A DNA stretch of 64,000 nucleotides from Delphinapterus leucas (GCF_002288925.2 NW_022098037.1:1328384-1392383); one strand, 5' to 3'; positions 24,276-35,709 are shown, counted from the first letter of the stretch. Notes: generated from the letters alone by a model not told the origin. Numbers and translations: made by a program.

Positions 24276-24332
24276 AGTTCAGAGGTTAGTGGATGTGAAT
24301 GGTTTAATGAAAGATGGCATGTCACAAAATAC
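24276..24332. repeat. 57-bp dispersed direct repeat, copy 2
   Basis: Second copy, 763 bp downstream of the first; 56 of 57 bases identical. Confidence 0.95.
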
Positions 24333-24892
24333 ACGATAAACCAAAATTACACTTGAATTCTGCTGGCTTGGGAACTAAAGCCATATCTTGATGAATTAGT
24401 ATTTACTGTTTTACTTTAGTTCCTTTCTGTGGCATTACTTTCACTATGTCTTTGGCCAGTGCTATGGGGATGCATTGTAGTTGAAACTGCTTTCTTGCAA
24501 AGGTCTGTCAGTGTTTCTGTAACTTCTTCTGTTAACCTCTGCCACATTTATTGACCAGTTCTTAGGTTCTGTTCTTGCCTCCCTAAGTGTGGGGAGTGAC
24601 ACAGTGGGGAGAAAACTCAATTCTGTTTTTATAGACTGGAAGGGAAAATGAGAGGCAATCATAGTAGCTATTCCAGGCACAGAATGCTGTGAAGGACAAC
24701 TAACTAGTCAAGGTCACCAACAGGATTCTACTGCAGGATGTCTGAAGGTGTTGGCTCCTTATTGCCTGGGTGGCAAATGGCCCTGGTATATAGTAGAGGG
24801 ATAGAGAGAAATGTTATATCTTTGCTTATAAAAGAGTAGTTCTCGCTATATATTCCCTAAACCCATCTCCTTAGGCATAACTACGTGAGACT
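24333..24892. other. Unique DNA, nothing recognised
   Basis: No repeat family or exon signal. Confidence 0.45.
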
Positions 24893-24907
24893 TCTTTAGT
24901 CATCTTT

Positions 24908-25272
24908 TTTTTTTTTTAAATAAATTTACTTATTTTATTTATTTATTTTTGGCTGCATTGGGTCTTCATTGCTATGCACGGGCTTTCTTTAGTTGCGGTG
25001 AGTGGGGGCTGCTCTTTGTTGCGGTGTGCAGGCTTCTCATTCCGGTGGCTTCTCTTGTTGTGGAGCATGGACTCTAGGTGCATGGGCTTCAGTAGTTGTG
25101 ATGCGCAGGCTCAGTAGTTGTGGCTCCCGGGCTCTAGAGCGCAGGCTTAGTAGTTGTGGTGCTTGGGCTTAGTTGCTCCGAGGCATGTGGGATCTTCCTG
25201 GACTAGGAATCAAACCCGTGTCCCCTGCATTGGTAGGTGGATTCTTAACCACTGTGCCGCCAGGGAAGTCCC
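24908..25272 (-). mobile_element. CHR-1-like SINE
   Basis: Full minus-strand copy with AT-rich tail. Perfect 15-bp duplication TCTTTAGTCATCTTT at 24893-24907 and 25273-25287. Confidence 0.96.
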
Positions 25273-25475
25273 TCTTTAGTCATCTTTATGACCATTTAAC
25301 TCTATATACAAGAGGGAAATTTGGTTGAGGATTTATATAAATAGTATAACTTGGGAGGTTTTTAGAGTAATGTCTATTCATCAGTCTTTAGTGTCCTCTT
25401 TATGCATGGCATTAATTTTTTTAAAAAACAAGCTATATCCATATCAATATCTATATTTTAAAATACATTTTTCTT

Positions 25476-25756
25476 TTTTTTAGTAATTGGTATTTCATTT
25501 TATTTTATTATTATTTTTAAAAATATTTATTTATTTATTTATTTTTGGCTGCGTCTGGTCTTAGTTGTGGCACACTGTATCTTTTGTTGCGGTGCACAGG
25601 CTCTTCATTGTAACATGTGGGCTTCTCTCTAGTTGCGGCGCGAGGGCTTAGTTGCCCTGTGGCTTGTGGGATCTTAGTTCCCCAACCGGGAATCGAACCT
25701 GCATCCCCTGCATTGGAAGGCAGATTCTTAACCACTGGACCACCAGGGAAGTCCCC
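25476..25756 (-). mobile_element. CHR-related SINE, shortened body
   Basis: Minus-strand copy with head 'ggaccaccagggaagtccc' and B-box region 'ccgggaatcgaacctg'. Body is shorter than the CHR-1 copies and the tail is a long AT-rich stretch. Perfect 16-bp duplication AAAATACATTTTTCTT (25460-25475, 25757-25772). Confidence 0.94.
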
Positions 25757-25772
25757 AAAATACATTTTTCTT

Positions 25773-27146
25773 GAATATATGTTAAGTTCCACTTCCAATA
25801 ATTGGTTACCTTTATTTATTTATTTATTTTTTTCTAGAGGTGATGCAGAGAAATGAGGAGAAGAAAGAGTTCTGGGTAAAGGAAAATGTACATAAGCTTT
25901 TTCCTCCTCAGTTTTAAGATTTAAAATAGTATTTTCCTTGTTCTTTACACTTGTGGGAAAAAACCCCAAACTTTTCTTAGATTCTTGACTATAATGGAAT
26001 ATCCTAAGGAAAAGACTTTCTTTAAGAGTCTAATAGTAGAAACCCTAAGAGGTTATCAAATGGTCAAGAACTAAAACAAAGAAAGAAAATGTTCTCTAAG
26101 TTTTTGTTTTTGTTTTTTTTTTTTGCTGTTTTCCCATCTATAAATTTAAAAATTTTAAGATTTAAAGTGAGCCATAGACTCCATATGGCTGATAGTGGTC
26201 TCACACATTTTGTGGGCTGATCAAGCATCAGAAGGGGGAAGTGCAGTCACTAAACTTGCTCCTGACCTGCACACACATTTTTTTCCATTAATCCTTTTCA
26301 CAGAACAGATGCTCTGGGTGCAGCTTTAGGCCAGAAGAATGTCCAAAATATGTGGGTGTGAATTTGGCCAAAGGGTTAGTTGAATGTGGAGCACAGATAC
26401 CAGCCTAGTAACAGGCCACATTTTAATGAAAAATGCACATTCAGCATGGCATTATGTTTTTCAAAGAGGTAATTCCCAGTCATGGAGGACACAAGGGAGA
26501 AACAGGCATTCACGTGGAACTGCTTTAAAACAGAGTTCTTGTGTATCCTGGCCATGGGGCAGGGCTCACTAGTAACCCTTGGGAAATTAGATAATGGAAT
26601 TTTGCTAGGCATAATTGAGTTTTTTTGGATCATCAGTCATAATTCTTCAAAAAGAAAAAGCCCTCTACAGTTGAATAAAGGAAAGACTTCAAAATTATAA
26701 TTGGCTATGCTAGAAAAAAAAAACTTTCAAAAGGGGAAAAGGTGTTGTCCCCTTCACATGCTGAGAACTGTGAATAAGCAGAGAAACAATTTTCCTTGTT
26801 CCACTTAAAAAAAAAATAGTGAAGAAAACAAAGTGACCAAAAAAATCTTTACCTGAAGAGTGAAATATAAAAGTCTCTTAGATACATGTTATACTAGAAG
26901 TGGTTCTGTTTCCTCTCAAGAAATGTGTATGTGTTTTAAACCACTTGGGATCATCTATAAGTACATAAGCAACATAACTGAGGTTATTTTTTAAGAATGA
27001 GAGAAATGTAGAAATATTAGACTCAGTCACTTTTTAAATGTGAACAAAATGCTATTTGATAGTGTTAAAAAATAAACATTTAATTTTATGTCATTATTAT
27101 GGCTAGTTGTAGATGGCATACAAAAACAGTGGAAAGTGGCTTCAAA
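25773..27146. other. Unique AT-rich DNA, nothing recognised
   Basis: Poly-T (26104-26125) and short A-runs only; no family or coding signal identified. Confidence 0.45.
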
Positions 27147-27161
27147 AAAAGGAAATACATT

Positions 27162-27505
27162 GGGACTTCCCTGGTGGTCCAATGGTAAAGAATCCACCTT
27201 CCAGTGCAGGAGATGCGGGTCAGGGAACTAAGACCCACATGCAGTGGGGCAACTAAACCCACGCGCCACAACTACTGAGCCTGTGCGCCTCAACTAGAGA
27301 GACTGAGTGCTGCAAACTACAGAGCCCATGTGCTCTGGAACCTGCGCGCCACAACTAGAGAAGAGAAAACCCGCATGCCACAACTAGAGAGAAGACTGCA
27401 CGCTGCAACGAAAGATCCCGCGTGCCTCAACGAAGTTCGTGCGTGCCGCAACTAAGACCTGACGTGGCCAAAAAAATTAAAAAATAATAATAAATAAATC
27501 TTTAG
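27162..27505 (+). mobile_element. CHR-1-like SINE
   Basis: Plus-strand copy beginning GGGACTTCCCTGGTGGTCC and ending in AATAATAATAAATAAATC. Perfect 15-bp duplication AAAAGGAAATACATT (27147-27161, 27506-27520). Confidence 0.96.
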
Positions 27506-27520
27506 AAAAGGAAATACATT

Positions 27521-28134
27521 AATGAAAGTATTATATCTGAGGTAAAGAAAGTGAGTTTATTCTACTTTCTGCTAGTCAATTTTATGATCAGCCCCTTTCT
27601 TCAGAAGAGCTAGGGTGATGAGGGGATATGAAATTAGGACATCAAGGAAGAATGAAAGAATCTTAATGTTGTTTAGTCTGAAGAAGGCAAGACTGGAAGA
27701 GTCAAGAGGAGGAAGAAGGATCAGGCTTCTTCTGGAAGGACCCTCCAAGTTGAATTTTATTCAGTGAATGGAAAAAATAGGGATTGGTCAAACTTGGTTC
27801 AATATTGAGCTCTTCAAATAGTTGGCCATTGATGGGCAGTAATGTTGTAGAGAAGATTTCAATATAAAGATGCCATGCCAATAGGATAAAGTTTATGAGA
27901 TAGAGATATAGCCTCAATTCTGCCAAAGCCTTGAGTGTAAAAAAACTCAAAACTCAATTTATTTGCAAATATTGTTAAAATAAATAAATAAGCAAAGAAG
28001 TAAATATGCATATCCTTTAGGCATAAAATAAATGTTATATTTTACTTCTCAAGTGTTTGTTGAATTGAATTAGGTTAAATGTTATAAGCCCAGGAATAAT
28101 TTATGGATAATATTCTTTCATTTTTAATATAGTT
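27521..28134. other. Unique DNA, nothing recognised
   Basis: No repeat family identified. Confidence 0.45.
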
Positions 28135-28147
28135 AAGCCTATTTTCT

Positions 28148-28267
28148 TTTCTTTTTTTGGCCGTGACACAGGGCATGCGGGATCTTAGTTCCCTGACCAG
28201 GGATCAAACCTGTGCCCCCTGCAGTAGAAGCGCAGAGTCCTAACCACCGGATCGCCTGAGAAGTCCC
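28148..28267 (-). mobile_element. Short CHR-type SINE
   Basis: Minus-strand 120-bp copy. Perfect 13-bp duplication AAGCCTATTTTCT (28135-28147, 28268-28280). Confidence 0.93.
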
Positions 28268-28280
28268 AAGCCTATTTTCT

Positions 28281-28539
28281 ATACTATAAATTAGGCATGC
28301 GAAATCTCAGTTTTAGATAGAAAATCCTATTTCTACATTTAGCCTCTCTTAAATTATTACAACTAACAACATAAAGAAAACTCTTTTGAGTTTTAACAAC
28401 TATTGGAATAAATTGAACTCCTTCTTGTTACCTTCTCTGTGAGCTGAAAACATTTGAGTCAAGGGCTAGAGGTTTCCTACACTTGGATTAAAAGAAAAAG
28501 AAAAACAACTCAGAAGCCTCTTTTCTTGCTCTGGAGGAT
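28281..28539. other. Unique DNA before the L1M fragment
   Basis: Nothing recognised. Confidence 0.4.
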
Positions 28540-29690
28540 TGGTGCTGGAACAATTGGGTATCTATATGGAAAAAAATGAAATTGACTTCTACCTCATACC
28601 ATAGACAAAAATCAATACCAGGTAGATTAATGACTTAAATATGAAAGTCAAAACTATAAAGCTGGGCTTCCCTGGTGGCGCAGTGGTTGGGGGTCCACCT
28701 GCCGATGCAGGGGACACGGGTTCGTGCCCAGGTCCGGGAAGATCCCACATGCCGTGGAGCGGCTGGGCCTGTGAGCCATGGCTGCTGAACCTGTGTGTCC
28801 GGAGCCTGTGCTCCGCAACGGGAGAAGCCACAACAGTGAGAGGCCCATGTACCGCCAAAAAAAACCCCCAAAAATACCTATAAAGCTATTGGGAGACAAT
28901 ACAGGAGAATACCTCAAGGGTTAAGTGCCCTTAAACAAGTCACAGAAATCACTAAACATAACATTTCACCATTTCACAATAAAGGATATCCAGATGGTTG
29001 ATAAATTTTATGAAAAAGAAGCTCAACCTCATTTCTATTAGGGCTGTGTAGATTAGTGGGATACCTTTACACACCTACCAGATTTGCAAAAATTAGTACA
29101 TCTGACGATATCAAGGACTGGCCAGGGGAAGAAGCAGCCAGAGTGCTCATCTCATAGGTTTGTAATGGCAATGTAAATTGGCACAACTGCTTTGGAAATT
29201 AGTTCGCATCATCAGGTAAAGTTGAAGATACTCATATCCTATGACATGAGAATTCCACTCCTAGGAATGTACTGTGTGCTTATGTTTATCAGAGTTCATG
29301 TTTAACAGTATTCATAACAGCATTGTTCTTAGTAGTCCCCAAATGGAAGCGTCATTAATATCCATCAACTGTACAGTGGAGGAATAAATTAAAGGATATT
29401 TAGAAAATGGAAAATTAGGCAGAAATGAAAATGCACAAGTATAGCTATAAGCAACAATATGGAGCAAAAGAGAATACATACAGTATGATTCCACTTCTAT
29501 AAAGTTCAAAAATAGACAAACCTAAATTATATTATTTAAGGATACATACATGAGTGGTAAAACTAAAGGAAGCAAGGACATAATTATGATAAAAGTAAAG
29601 ATAATGGTTAACTCTAGGGTGATGGGAGAATAACAGAAGATCCATTCTCCAGAGTTAGCCAAGTATTGATGATTTCTAGAAGGAACAAGG
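28540..29690 (+). mobile_element. Old L1 (L1M-type) 3' end: ORF2 C-terminus and 3' UTR
   Basis: ORF2 C-terminal coding traces ('ggtgctggaacaattggg', 'ccataaagctattgggagac' split by the SINE) are followed by an L1 3' UTR with 'gacatgagaattccactcctagg' and 'gattccacttctataaag'. Many stops and indels show great age. The CHR-2 at 28664-28877 interrupts it. Confidence 0.75.
28664..28877 (+). mobile_element. CHR-2-like SINE inserted in L1M
   Basis: Plus-strand copy with 'ggcttccctggtggcgcagt' head and 'cgtgcccaggtccgggaaga' core. 10-bp duplication CTATAAAGCT (28654-28663, 28878-28887). Confidence 0.96.
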
Positions 29691-30480
29691 TATAGAAAGT
29701 TCATGAGTTGAAAAGAAAGTGTGTCTAAGAGAAGAGCTATCTATAAATAAGGTATCATCTAGAGTTATCAGATCGAAATTCTGAAATATTTTAGAAGATA
29801 AATTCATATCCAAACCTAACTTAGTATGGGCTTATATTTATGATTCATTTATTACCTGAAATCTTATGAGGGTAGATTATTGGTAATATTGTAGAATAGG
29901 CCAAAAATTGTTTTTTGGCTCTCTGGCCACCTCCTTTCTTGATTTTATCTCCTTGCCCAAACCCTGCATCTCATTTCTAAATTATTTAATGAAGATGATT
30001 GCTGCTCTCTTGGCTTAAGGGATTAACTCTCCCAGGAATTTGTATTTTAAGAGATTTTTTTTAAAGAAGACTGAAAGGCTTTAAAGACCCCTAATAAAAT
30101 CTTAGATAATGGAATTTAAACTATTTTTTTAAAACGTGGAGCAATTTTTCACAACGTGACTCACGTGTAGGGTTTTGTGAGTAACAATCAGCCTCTGCTT
30201 GCAGAAAGCCCACCAAAGAAGAGACCCCTGTCTAGCTTGGAGGTTGGTTTCTTTTGAAATTGACAAAGATTTAAAGCACTTTGCCTGAAGTTTTTGTTCT
30301 GTAAGAGGTGAAATCTCTACTAACTCAATGAATTGTAAATAGAGATACACATTTTAGTTGTCCATGTTATGAGATGGGTATTTTCAGTTCAGTGAAATGA
30401 AATATAACCAGCCACCAAAGTATGAAACTTATAAGTTCTTCATAAAAGAAATGAAAAATTATATTCTTGGCTAGAATATA
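29691..30480. other. Unique AT-rich DNA, nothing recognised
   Basis: No family or coding signal identified. Confidence 0.45.

Positions 30481-30551
<71 letters not shown>
30481..30551. repeat. Compound (TC)n(CA)n microsatellite
   Basis: About 36 bp of TC repeats run directly into an interrupted CA tract. Confidence 0.97.
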
Positions 30552-30740
30552 TTTTCTTGAGAATTTCATTAGTTTCTTTTCTGAGTGGTCAGGGATACCT
30601 GTAGTAGATTTCTAAATGGTTGTTTAAGTATCTTGATGCATCTTTGTTTGTTTCAGGGTAGGTAATCTGGTTGACACAGTTAATATTTTATTTTCTACTT
30701 CTATTACCTGATTTTTATGGGAATCTCACAAGTGCACAAG

Positions 30741-30782
30741 GGTGTATATATATATATATATATAAATATATATATGTATATA
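30741..30782. repeat. (TA)n tract broken by assembly gap
   Basis: An imperfect TA tract runs into the 100-N gap. Confidence 0.95.
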
Positions 30783-30882
30783 NNNNNNNNNNNNNNNNNN
30801 NNNNNNNNNNNNNNNNNNNNNNNNNNNNNNNNNNNNNNNNNNNNNNNNNNNNNNNNNNNNNNNNNNNNNNNNNNNNNNNNNN
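30783..30882. other. Assembly gap (100 N)
   Basis: Exactly 100 N, the conventional size for a gap of unknown length. It lies between the TA tract and an L1 poly-T tail, so the left target duplication of the L1 is lost. Confidence 0.98.
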
Positions 30883-31258
30883 TTTTTTTAATTTAATTTT
30901 TATTTTATATTAGAGTATAGTTGATTTACAATGTTGTGTTAGTTTCAGGTGTACAGCTAAGTGATTCAGTTATCCATATATATATATATCCATTCTTTTT
31001 CAGAGTCTTTGCCCATATAGGTTATTATAGAATATTGAGTAGAGTTCCCTGTGCTATACAGTAGGTCCTTGTTGATTATTTTATATATAGTAGTGTGTAT
31101 ATGTTAATCCCAAACTCCTAATTTATCCCCCCCCCTAGCCTTTCCCCTTTGGTAACCGTAAGTTTGTTTTCTATGTCTGTGAGTCTGTTTTCTGTTTTGT
31201 AAATAAGTTCATTTGTATCATTTTTTTAGATTCCACATAAAAGTGATATCATATGATA
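30883..31258 (-). mobile_element. L1 3' UTR, 3' half of an inverted (twin-primed) L1
   Basis: Reverse-complement L1 3' end: poly-T, then 'ttgatttacaatgttgtgttagtttcaggtgtac' and 'gtaagtttgttttctatgtctgtgagtctg'. It switches abruptly at about 31258 into plus-strand ORF2 sequence. Confidence 0.85.
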
Positions 31259-31555
31259 TTTGCATTTCTGTACACTAACAACAAAATATCAGCAAGAGAA
31301 ATTAAGGAAACAATTCCATCTACCATTGCGTCAAAAAGAATAGCACACCTAGGAATAAACCTACCTAAGGAGGCAAAAGACCTGTACTCTGAAAATTATA
31401 AGATGCTGATGAGAGAAATTGAAGATGACACAAACAGATGGAAAGATAAACCATGTTCTTGGATTGGAAGAATCAATATTGTAAAAATGACTATACTACT
31501 TAAGGAAATCTACAGAATCAATGCAATCCCTATTAAATTCCCTGGAACATTTTAA
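31259..31555 (+). pseudogene. L1 ORF2 fragment, inverted 5' half of the same insertion
   Basis: About 99 codons remain open and match the stretch just after the L1 reverse-transcriptase core (visible [18 protein letters not shown] and [13 protein letters not shown]). The homologous region is intact on the plus strand at 45930-46200. Orientation is opposite to the attached 3' UTR, as twin priming produces. Non-functional fragment. Confidence 0.85.
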
Positions 31556-31559
31556 AAGG

Positions 31560-31685
31560 AAAAAATAAAATTGAAGACAAGCTAAAAGCCCATTGAAGTG
31601 GGATGGTTGTATTATGGTACAATGGTAAAATGGAATACAATGATAAAACGAATGAGCTAGATTTATAGTATAAATGTAAAAGGAT
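31560..31685 (+). mobile_element. Possible older L1 3' fragment
   Basis: 'gtattatggtacaatgg' and 'aacgaatgagctagatttata' resemble the old L1M 3' UTR. Short and decayed. Confidence 0.4.
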
Positions 31686-32171
31686 TCCCGCTTCTACTAT
31701 ATTACCTTCCTTCTCCCAGCCTGTGCCTGTGACCTCATCAGGAGTTCCCTACAATCAGTTGATAGGGGAAGAGGAATCTTAGGCCTGGTTTACAGATGAT
31801 TCTGTGCAGTATGCAGGCACTACTTGAAAATGGACAGCTACAGTACTATGACCCCCTTCTGGGACATCCCTGAAGGACAGTGGGGAAGGGAAGTACTCCC
31901 AGTGGGCAGAACGTCAAGCAGCACAGCGGCTTGCTCATTTTTCTTGGAAGGAAAAATGGCCAGATGTTACCTATACACTGACTCATGGGCTGTGGCCAAT
32001 GGTTTGGCTGGATGGTCAGAGACTTGGAAGGAGTGCGACTGGAAAACTGGTAACAAAGACATTTTGGGAAGAGGTATATGGGTAGACTTCTCTGAATGAG
32101 TGAAAATGTGAAGTTATTTGTGTGTCATGTGAATGTTCACCAAAGTATATCCTCAGGAGAGGAGGATTTTA

Positions 32172-32211
32172 TTTTTTAATTTAATTTAATTATTATTTTT
32201 TTTATTAATCA
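32172..32211 (-). mobile_element. Possible tail-only retroinsertion inside the ERV
   Basis: A 40-bp T/A-rich block is flanked by a 9-bp direct repeat AGGATTTTA (32163-32171 and 32212-32220). It looks like a minus-strand poly(A) tail with its target duplication and no element body. Confidence 0.5.
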
Positions 32212-33438
32212 AGGATTTTAATAATCCAGTGGGTAGAATGACCCATTCTGTGGATACCAGTCAGCCTCTTTCCTGAGCCACCTCTGTCATTGCCTAATGG
32301 GCTCATGAACAAAGTGGCCATAGTGGTAGGGATGGGGGTTATGCCTGGGCTCAGTGACATGGACTTGTACTCACCACAGCTGACCTGGCTATGGCCACTG
32401 CTGAGTGCTCAGTCTGCTACCTACACTGAGTCCCGATATGGCATCCTTCCCCAGGGTGATGAGCCAACTACCTGCTGACAGGTTGATTACATTGGACAGC
32501 TTCCATCATGGAAGGGGCAGCATTTTGTTCTTACTGGAATAGACACTCTGGATGTGGATTTGCCTTCCCTGCCTGTAGTGCTTCAGCTAAAAATACCATC
32601 CATAGACATATAGAATGCTTTATCCACTGTCATGGTATCCATACAGTATTGCTTCTGATCAAGGAACTTAATTTACAACAAATGAAGTGTGACGATGGAC
32701 CATGCTCGTGGAACTCATTGGTCTTACCATATTTCCCATCATCCTGAGGCAGCTGGCTTCATAGAATGGTGGAATGGCCCTTTGAAGACTCAGTTATAGT
32801 GCCAGCTAGGTGGCAGCATCTTGTAGGACAGTGTTCACCAGGAGGCTCTATGTGCTCTGTACTTTCTGCTGTTCTCCCATAGCCAGGGTTCATGGGTCCA
32901 GGAATCAAGGGGTGGAAATGGGAGCAGTACCATTTTTCCCCTGGTGACCCACTAGCAAAGTTTTTTCTTCCTGTCCTCATGAGCTCATACTCTGCTGGCC
33001 TAGAGGTCTTAGTTTTAAATGGAAGAATAACTTTACCAGGAGACACAACAATGGATTGGAAGTTAAGACTGCCACCCGGCCACTTTGGGCTCCTCATGCC
33101 TCTAAACAGGCAAAGAAGAGAGTTACTATGTTGGCTGGGGTGACTGATCTTGAAAACCAAGGGGAAATTGGACTACTACTTCACAGTGGAGGTAAGGAAG
33201 TATATGTCTGGCATACAGATCTCTTAGGGTATCTCTTATTATTACCATGCCCTGTTATCAAAGTTGATGGAAAACTACAGCAACCTAATTCAGGCAGGAC
33301 TAGTAATGACACAGACCCTTTAGGAATGAAAGTTTGAGTTATCTACCTGGTAAAGACCACGACCAGCTGAGGTGCTTGCTGAGGACAAGGGAAATACAGA
33401 ATAGGGAGTGGAAGAATGTATTCTAAATACCAGCTATG

Positions 33439-33792
33439 GGACTTCCCTGGTGGCGCAGTGGTTAAGAATCTGCCTGCCAATGCAGGGGACACGGGTTTAA
33501 GCCCTGGTCCAGGAAGATCCCACATGCCACGGAGCAACTAAGCCCATGCGCCACAGCTACTGAGCCTGCACTGTAGAGCCCGCAAGCCACAGCTACTGAG
33601 CCCGCATGCCACAGCCACTGAAGCCCGCGTGCCTAGAGCCCGTGCTCTGCAACAAGAGAAGCCACCGCAGTGAGAAGCCCGCGCACCACAACGAAGAGTA
33701 GCCCCCGCTCGCTGCAACTAGAGAAAGCCCACACACAGGAACGAAGACCCAACACAGCCAAAAATAAATTTATTAAAATAAATTAATTAATT
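33439..33792 (+). mobile_element. CHR-1-like SINE inserted in ERV-L fragment
   Basis: Plus-strand copy with AATTAATTAATT-type tail. Duplications AATACCAGCTATG (33426-33438) and AATACCAGCTGTG (33793-33805) differ by one base. Confidence 0.95.
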
Positions 33793-34097
33793 AATACCAG
33801 CTGTGACCACATGACCAGTAATAATAAGAATTGTAATTGTCATGAGTATTTCTTCCTTATTTTGTTATGAATATGTTTGTGTGTGTATTCTTAGCAAGTA
33901 TCTTCATTTTCTTCTCTCTCTTATCCTCTTATCATATAACATTAGATGTATTGACTTTACACTATAATATTTAAGTTGTATGGTATCAAGAAGAGTGAAC
34001 ATCACCCAGGAACTTTGCATCTTCTTTTGGAGAAAGCGTTAGTGCTTTTTCAGTTGAACAAAGTGTAGTTGTATTATATTAGCTGGAAGTATATCCT

Positions 34098-34481
34098 TAT
34101 TATTATGGACTGAATGTTTGTGTCCTTCCAAAATTCATATGTTGAAAACCTGACCCCCAATGTGATGGTATTAGGAGATGGGGCCTTTGGGATTAGGATT
34201 AGATGGGGTCATAATGATAGAGCCCTCAGGAGTGGGATTACTGTCCTTATAAGTGTCACAAGAGAGCTTCCTATCCCTTCCTGCTTTCTGCCATGTGAGG
34301 ATACAAGAAATCAGCACTTAGTAACTGGAAGAGTTGCTGGAAGAGCAGTCTCACCAGAACTTGACCATGCTGGCACACTGATCTCAGACTTCCGAACTTC
34401 AAAACTATGAGAAATAAATTTCTGTTGTTCATAAGCCACCCAGTCTAGGATACTTTGTTATAGCAGCCTGAACTAAGACAC
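34098..34481 (+). mobile_element. ERVL-MaLR solo LTR (MST/MLT1-like)
   Basis: Contains the conserved MaLR LTR landmarks in order: 'tggactgaatgtttgtgtcc', 'aattcatatgttgaaa', 'atggggcctttgggat', 'gagaaataaatttctgttg' with an AATAAA signal, and 'taagccacccagtcta'. The element is a solo LTR, about 380 bp. Confidence 0.85.
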
Positions 34482-34519
34482 TTGTTATTATCTTTGTTTA
34501 GATATCAGGTATGGTTTAA

Positions 34520-34720
34520 AGAGTACCAGATTGACAAGTAGTGGATTTGTGATAATTAATGTTATGTATAAACTTGGCTAGTCTGTGGTGCCCAGGTGTT
34601 TGGTTACCTGCCAGTTTAGATGTTGTGGTGAAGGTATTTTAGATGTGATTAACATTTAAGTCAGTAGTTTGAGTAAAGCAGTTTACCTTCCATAAGGTGG
34701 GTTGCTGAGCAATGCACAGA
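34520..34720 (+). repeat. Unnamed interspersed repeat (5' part)
   Basis: 'aaacttggctagtctgtggtgcccaggtgttt' and 'gatgttgtggtgaaggtatttta' look like a common mammalian interspersed repeat whose name I cannot give with certainty. Confidence 0.45.
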
Positions 34721-34734
34721 GTAAATTCCGTTAT

Positions 34735-34960
34735 TATTAAAAATTCATATTCAAACATATGCACACATATAAATAAGTAGCCATGAAAAAAGTTCTGGAA
34801 ATAATGCACACCAAACCAACAGCGATTACCTCTGGGGAATGGGACAGGGGCTGAGGTGAGGAAAGAGGTGTATCATTCCTTTTTGATTTTATAAAATTTC
34901 TGTAATTAAAATTTTCCCCAATCAGAATGTATTTCATACAATTGTCCTTTATTCCAGAAG
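34735..34960 (+). mobile_element. Old L1 3' UTR fragment
   Basis: 'caacagcgattacctctggggaatggga' and 'tcctttttgattttataaa' match the old L1 3' UTR order. Confidence 0.55.
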
Positions 34961-35235
34961 AAGATCCTACTTTTCTTTATTTTGGTTAAGAGGATCAGTT
35001 ATCAGTCTGACAAATTTTGTTTCCCAATATTCATCTACAGCTGTAAGCTGGAACTAGTGCTATGCATGTCAAAGCACAGCTACAGGCTGTACAAATGTGC
35101 AGAATAAGACTAAGAATAATGTAACTTGTTTGAGATTCCATATTTTACAATAACTAAATGTAGTAACATAAATTATTAAAGATATGAGATATTTTGTGTG
35201 AGTAAAGATGGCTTTTTTTGGTAGTGTACTTGCAG

Positions 35236-35709
35236 TGTTGCAAATTGGGCTCCTCAGGCAGCAGGCTCTGAGACACAGCTTAGCATGCAGGATGTTTATT
35301 AAGCAGTGCCCTTGGGAATAAAGCTTGTTGAAACATGGGGAAGGAAGCAGAGGGATAAATCCAGCTGTGGTGCACACCAACCACAGTCTCAGCTGACCCC
35401 ACAAAGAGCTCTGAAGCTAGAATGGCCGTTCGGCATTGTCCTAAATTGGCCCTAGGTGGCTAAGTGTTTATACTCCCACATCAACCAGTCATTGGATACG
35501 GGGCCACCCTGGAAGGGGCATGGTTTTGGGCAAGGGTCTCTGCTTCTGAGGCAATCCTGAAAGGGGCTGGCTGACAGCAGAAGACTGATTGAGGTAATTC
35601 CTGAAAGGTGTTAACATAGGGTAAGGCTGTCTGCCAAGAGTACTCCTAGTATTCTCCTAGCTGAAGCAACAAGTCCATCAGCGAAGAAGAATCTGGGTGG
35701 CACACTACA
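35236..35709 (-). mobile_element. ERV LTR, probably class III (ERVL type)
   Basis: On the minus strand the sequence reads 'ctgcttaataaacatcctgcatgctaagctg', an AATAAA signal followed by a U5-like end near 35236 (TTTGCAACA). The proposed 5' end is TGTAGTGTGCC at 35709. I could not find a matching target duplication, so the borders are approximate. Confidence 0.5.

Larger units (their letters stand above)
31690..34097 (+). pseudogene. Decayed ERV-L-like pol: RNase H, integrase, dUTPase-like region
   Basis: This is an ancient endogenous retrovirus fragment with many stops and frameshifts. An RNase H-like segment (31824-32099) shows YTDSWAVANGLAGW. An integrase segment follows (about 32440-32900) with DYIGQLPSWKG near its start and HHPEAAGFIEWWNG carrying the catalytic-type glutamate. 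About 32900-33345 shows SAGLEVLV and LRLPPGHFGLL, consistent with the dUTPase-like domain that ERV-L elements carry downstream of integrase. The fragment begins beside L1 debris and has no visible gag or env. It is interrupted by a 40-bp T/A-rich insert and a CHR-1 SINE, and sequence after the SINE (33806-34097) is unassigned but may be its 3' continuation. No function is expected. Confidence 0.8.

Noticed and set aside
28589..28917. Overlapping frames of 78-89 codons on both strands
   Set aside because: They are translations of the CHR-2 SINE; the same peptides recur at 36181, 42547, 54395 and 63076. No protein function.
32759..33160. 133-codon minus-strand frame
   Set aside because: Antisense shadow of the ERV-L integrase/dUTPase-like region, which has recognisable motifs on the plus strand.
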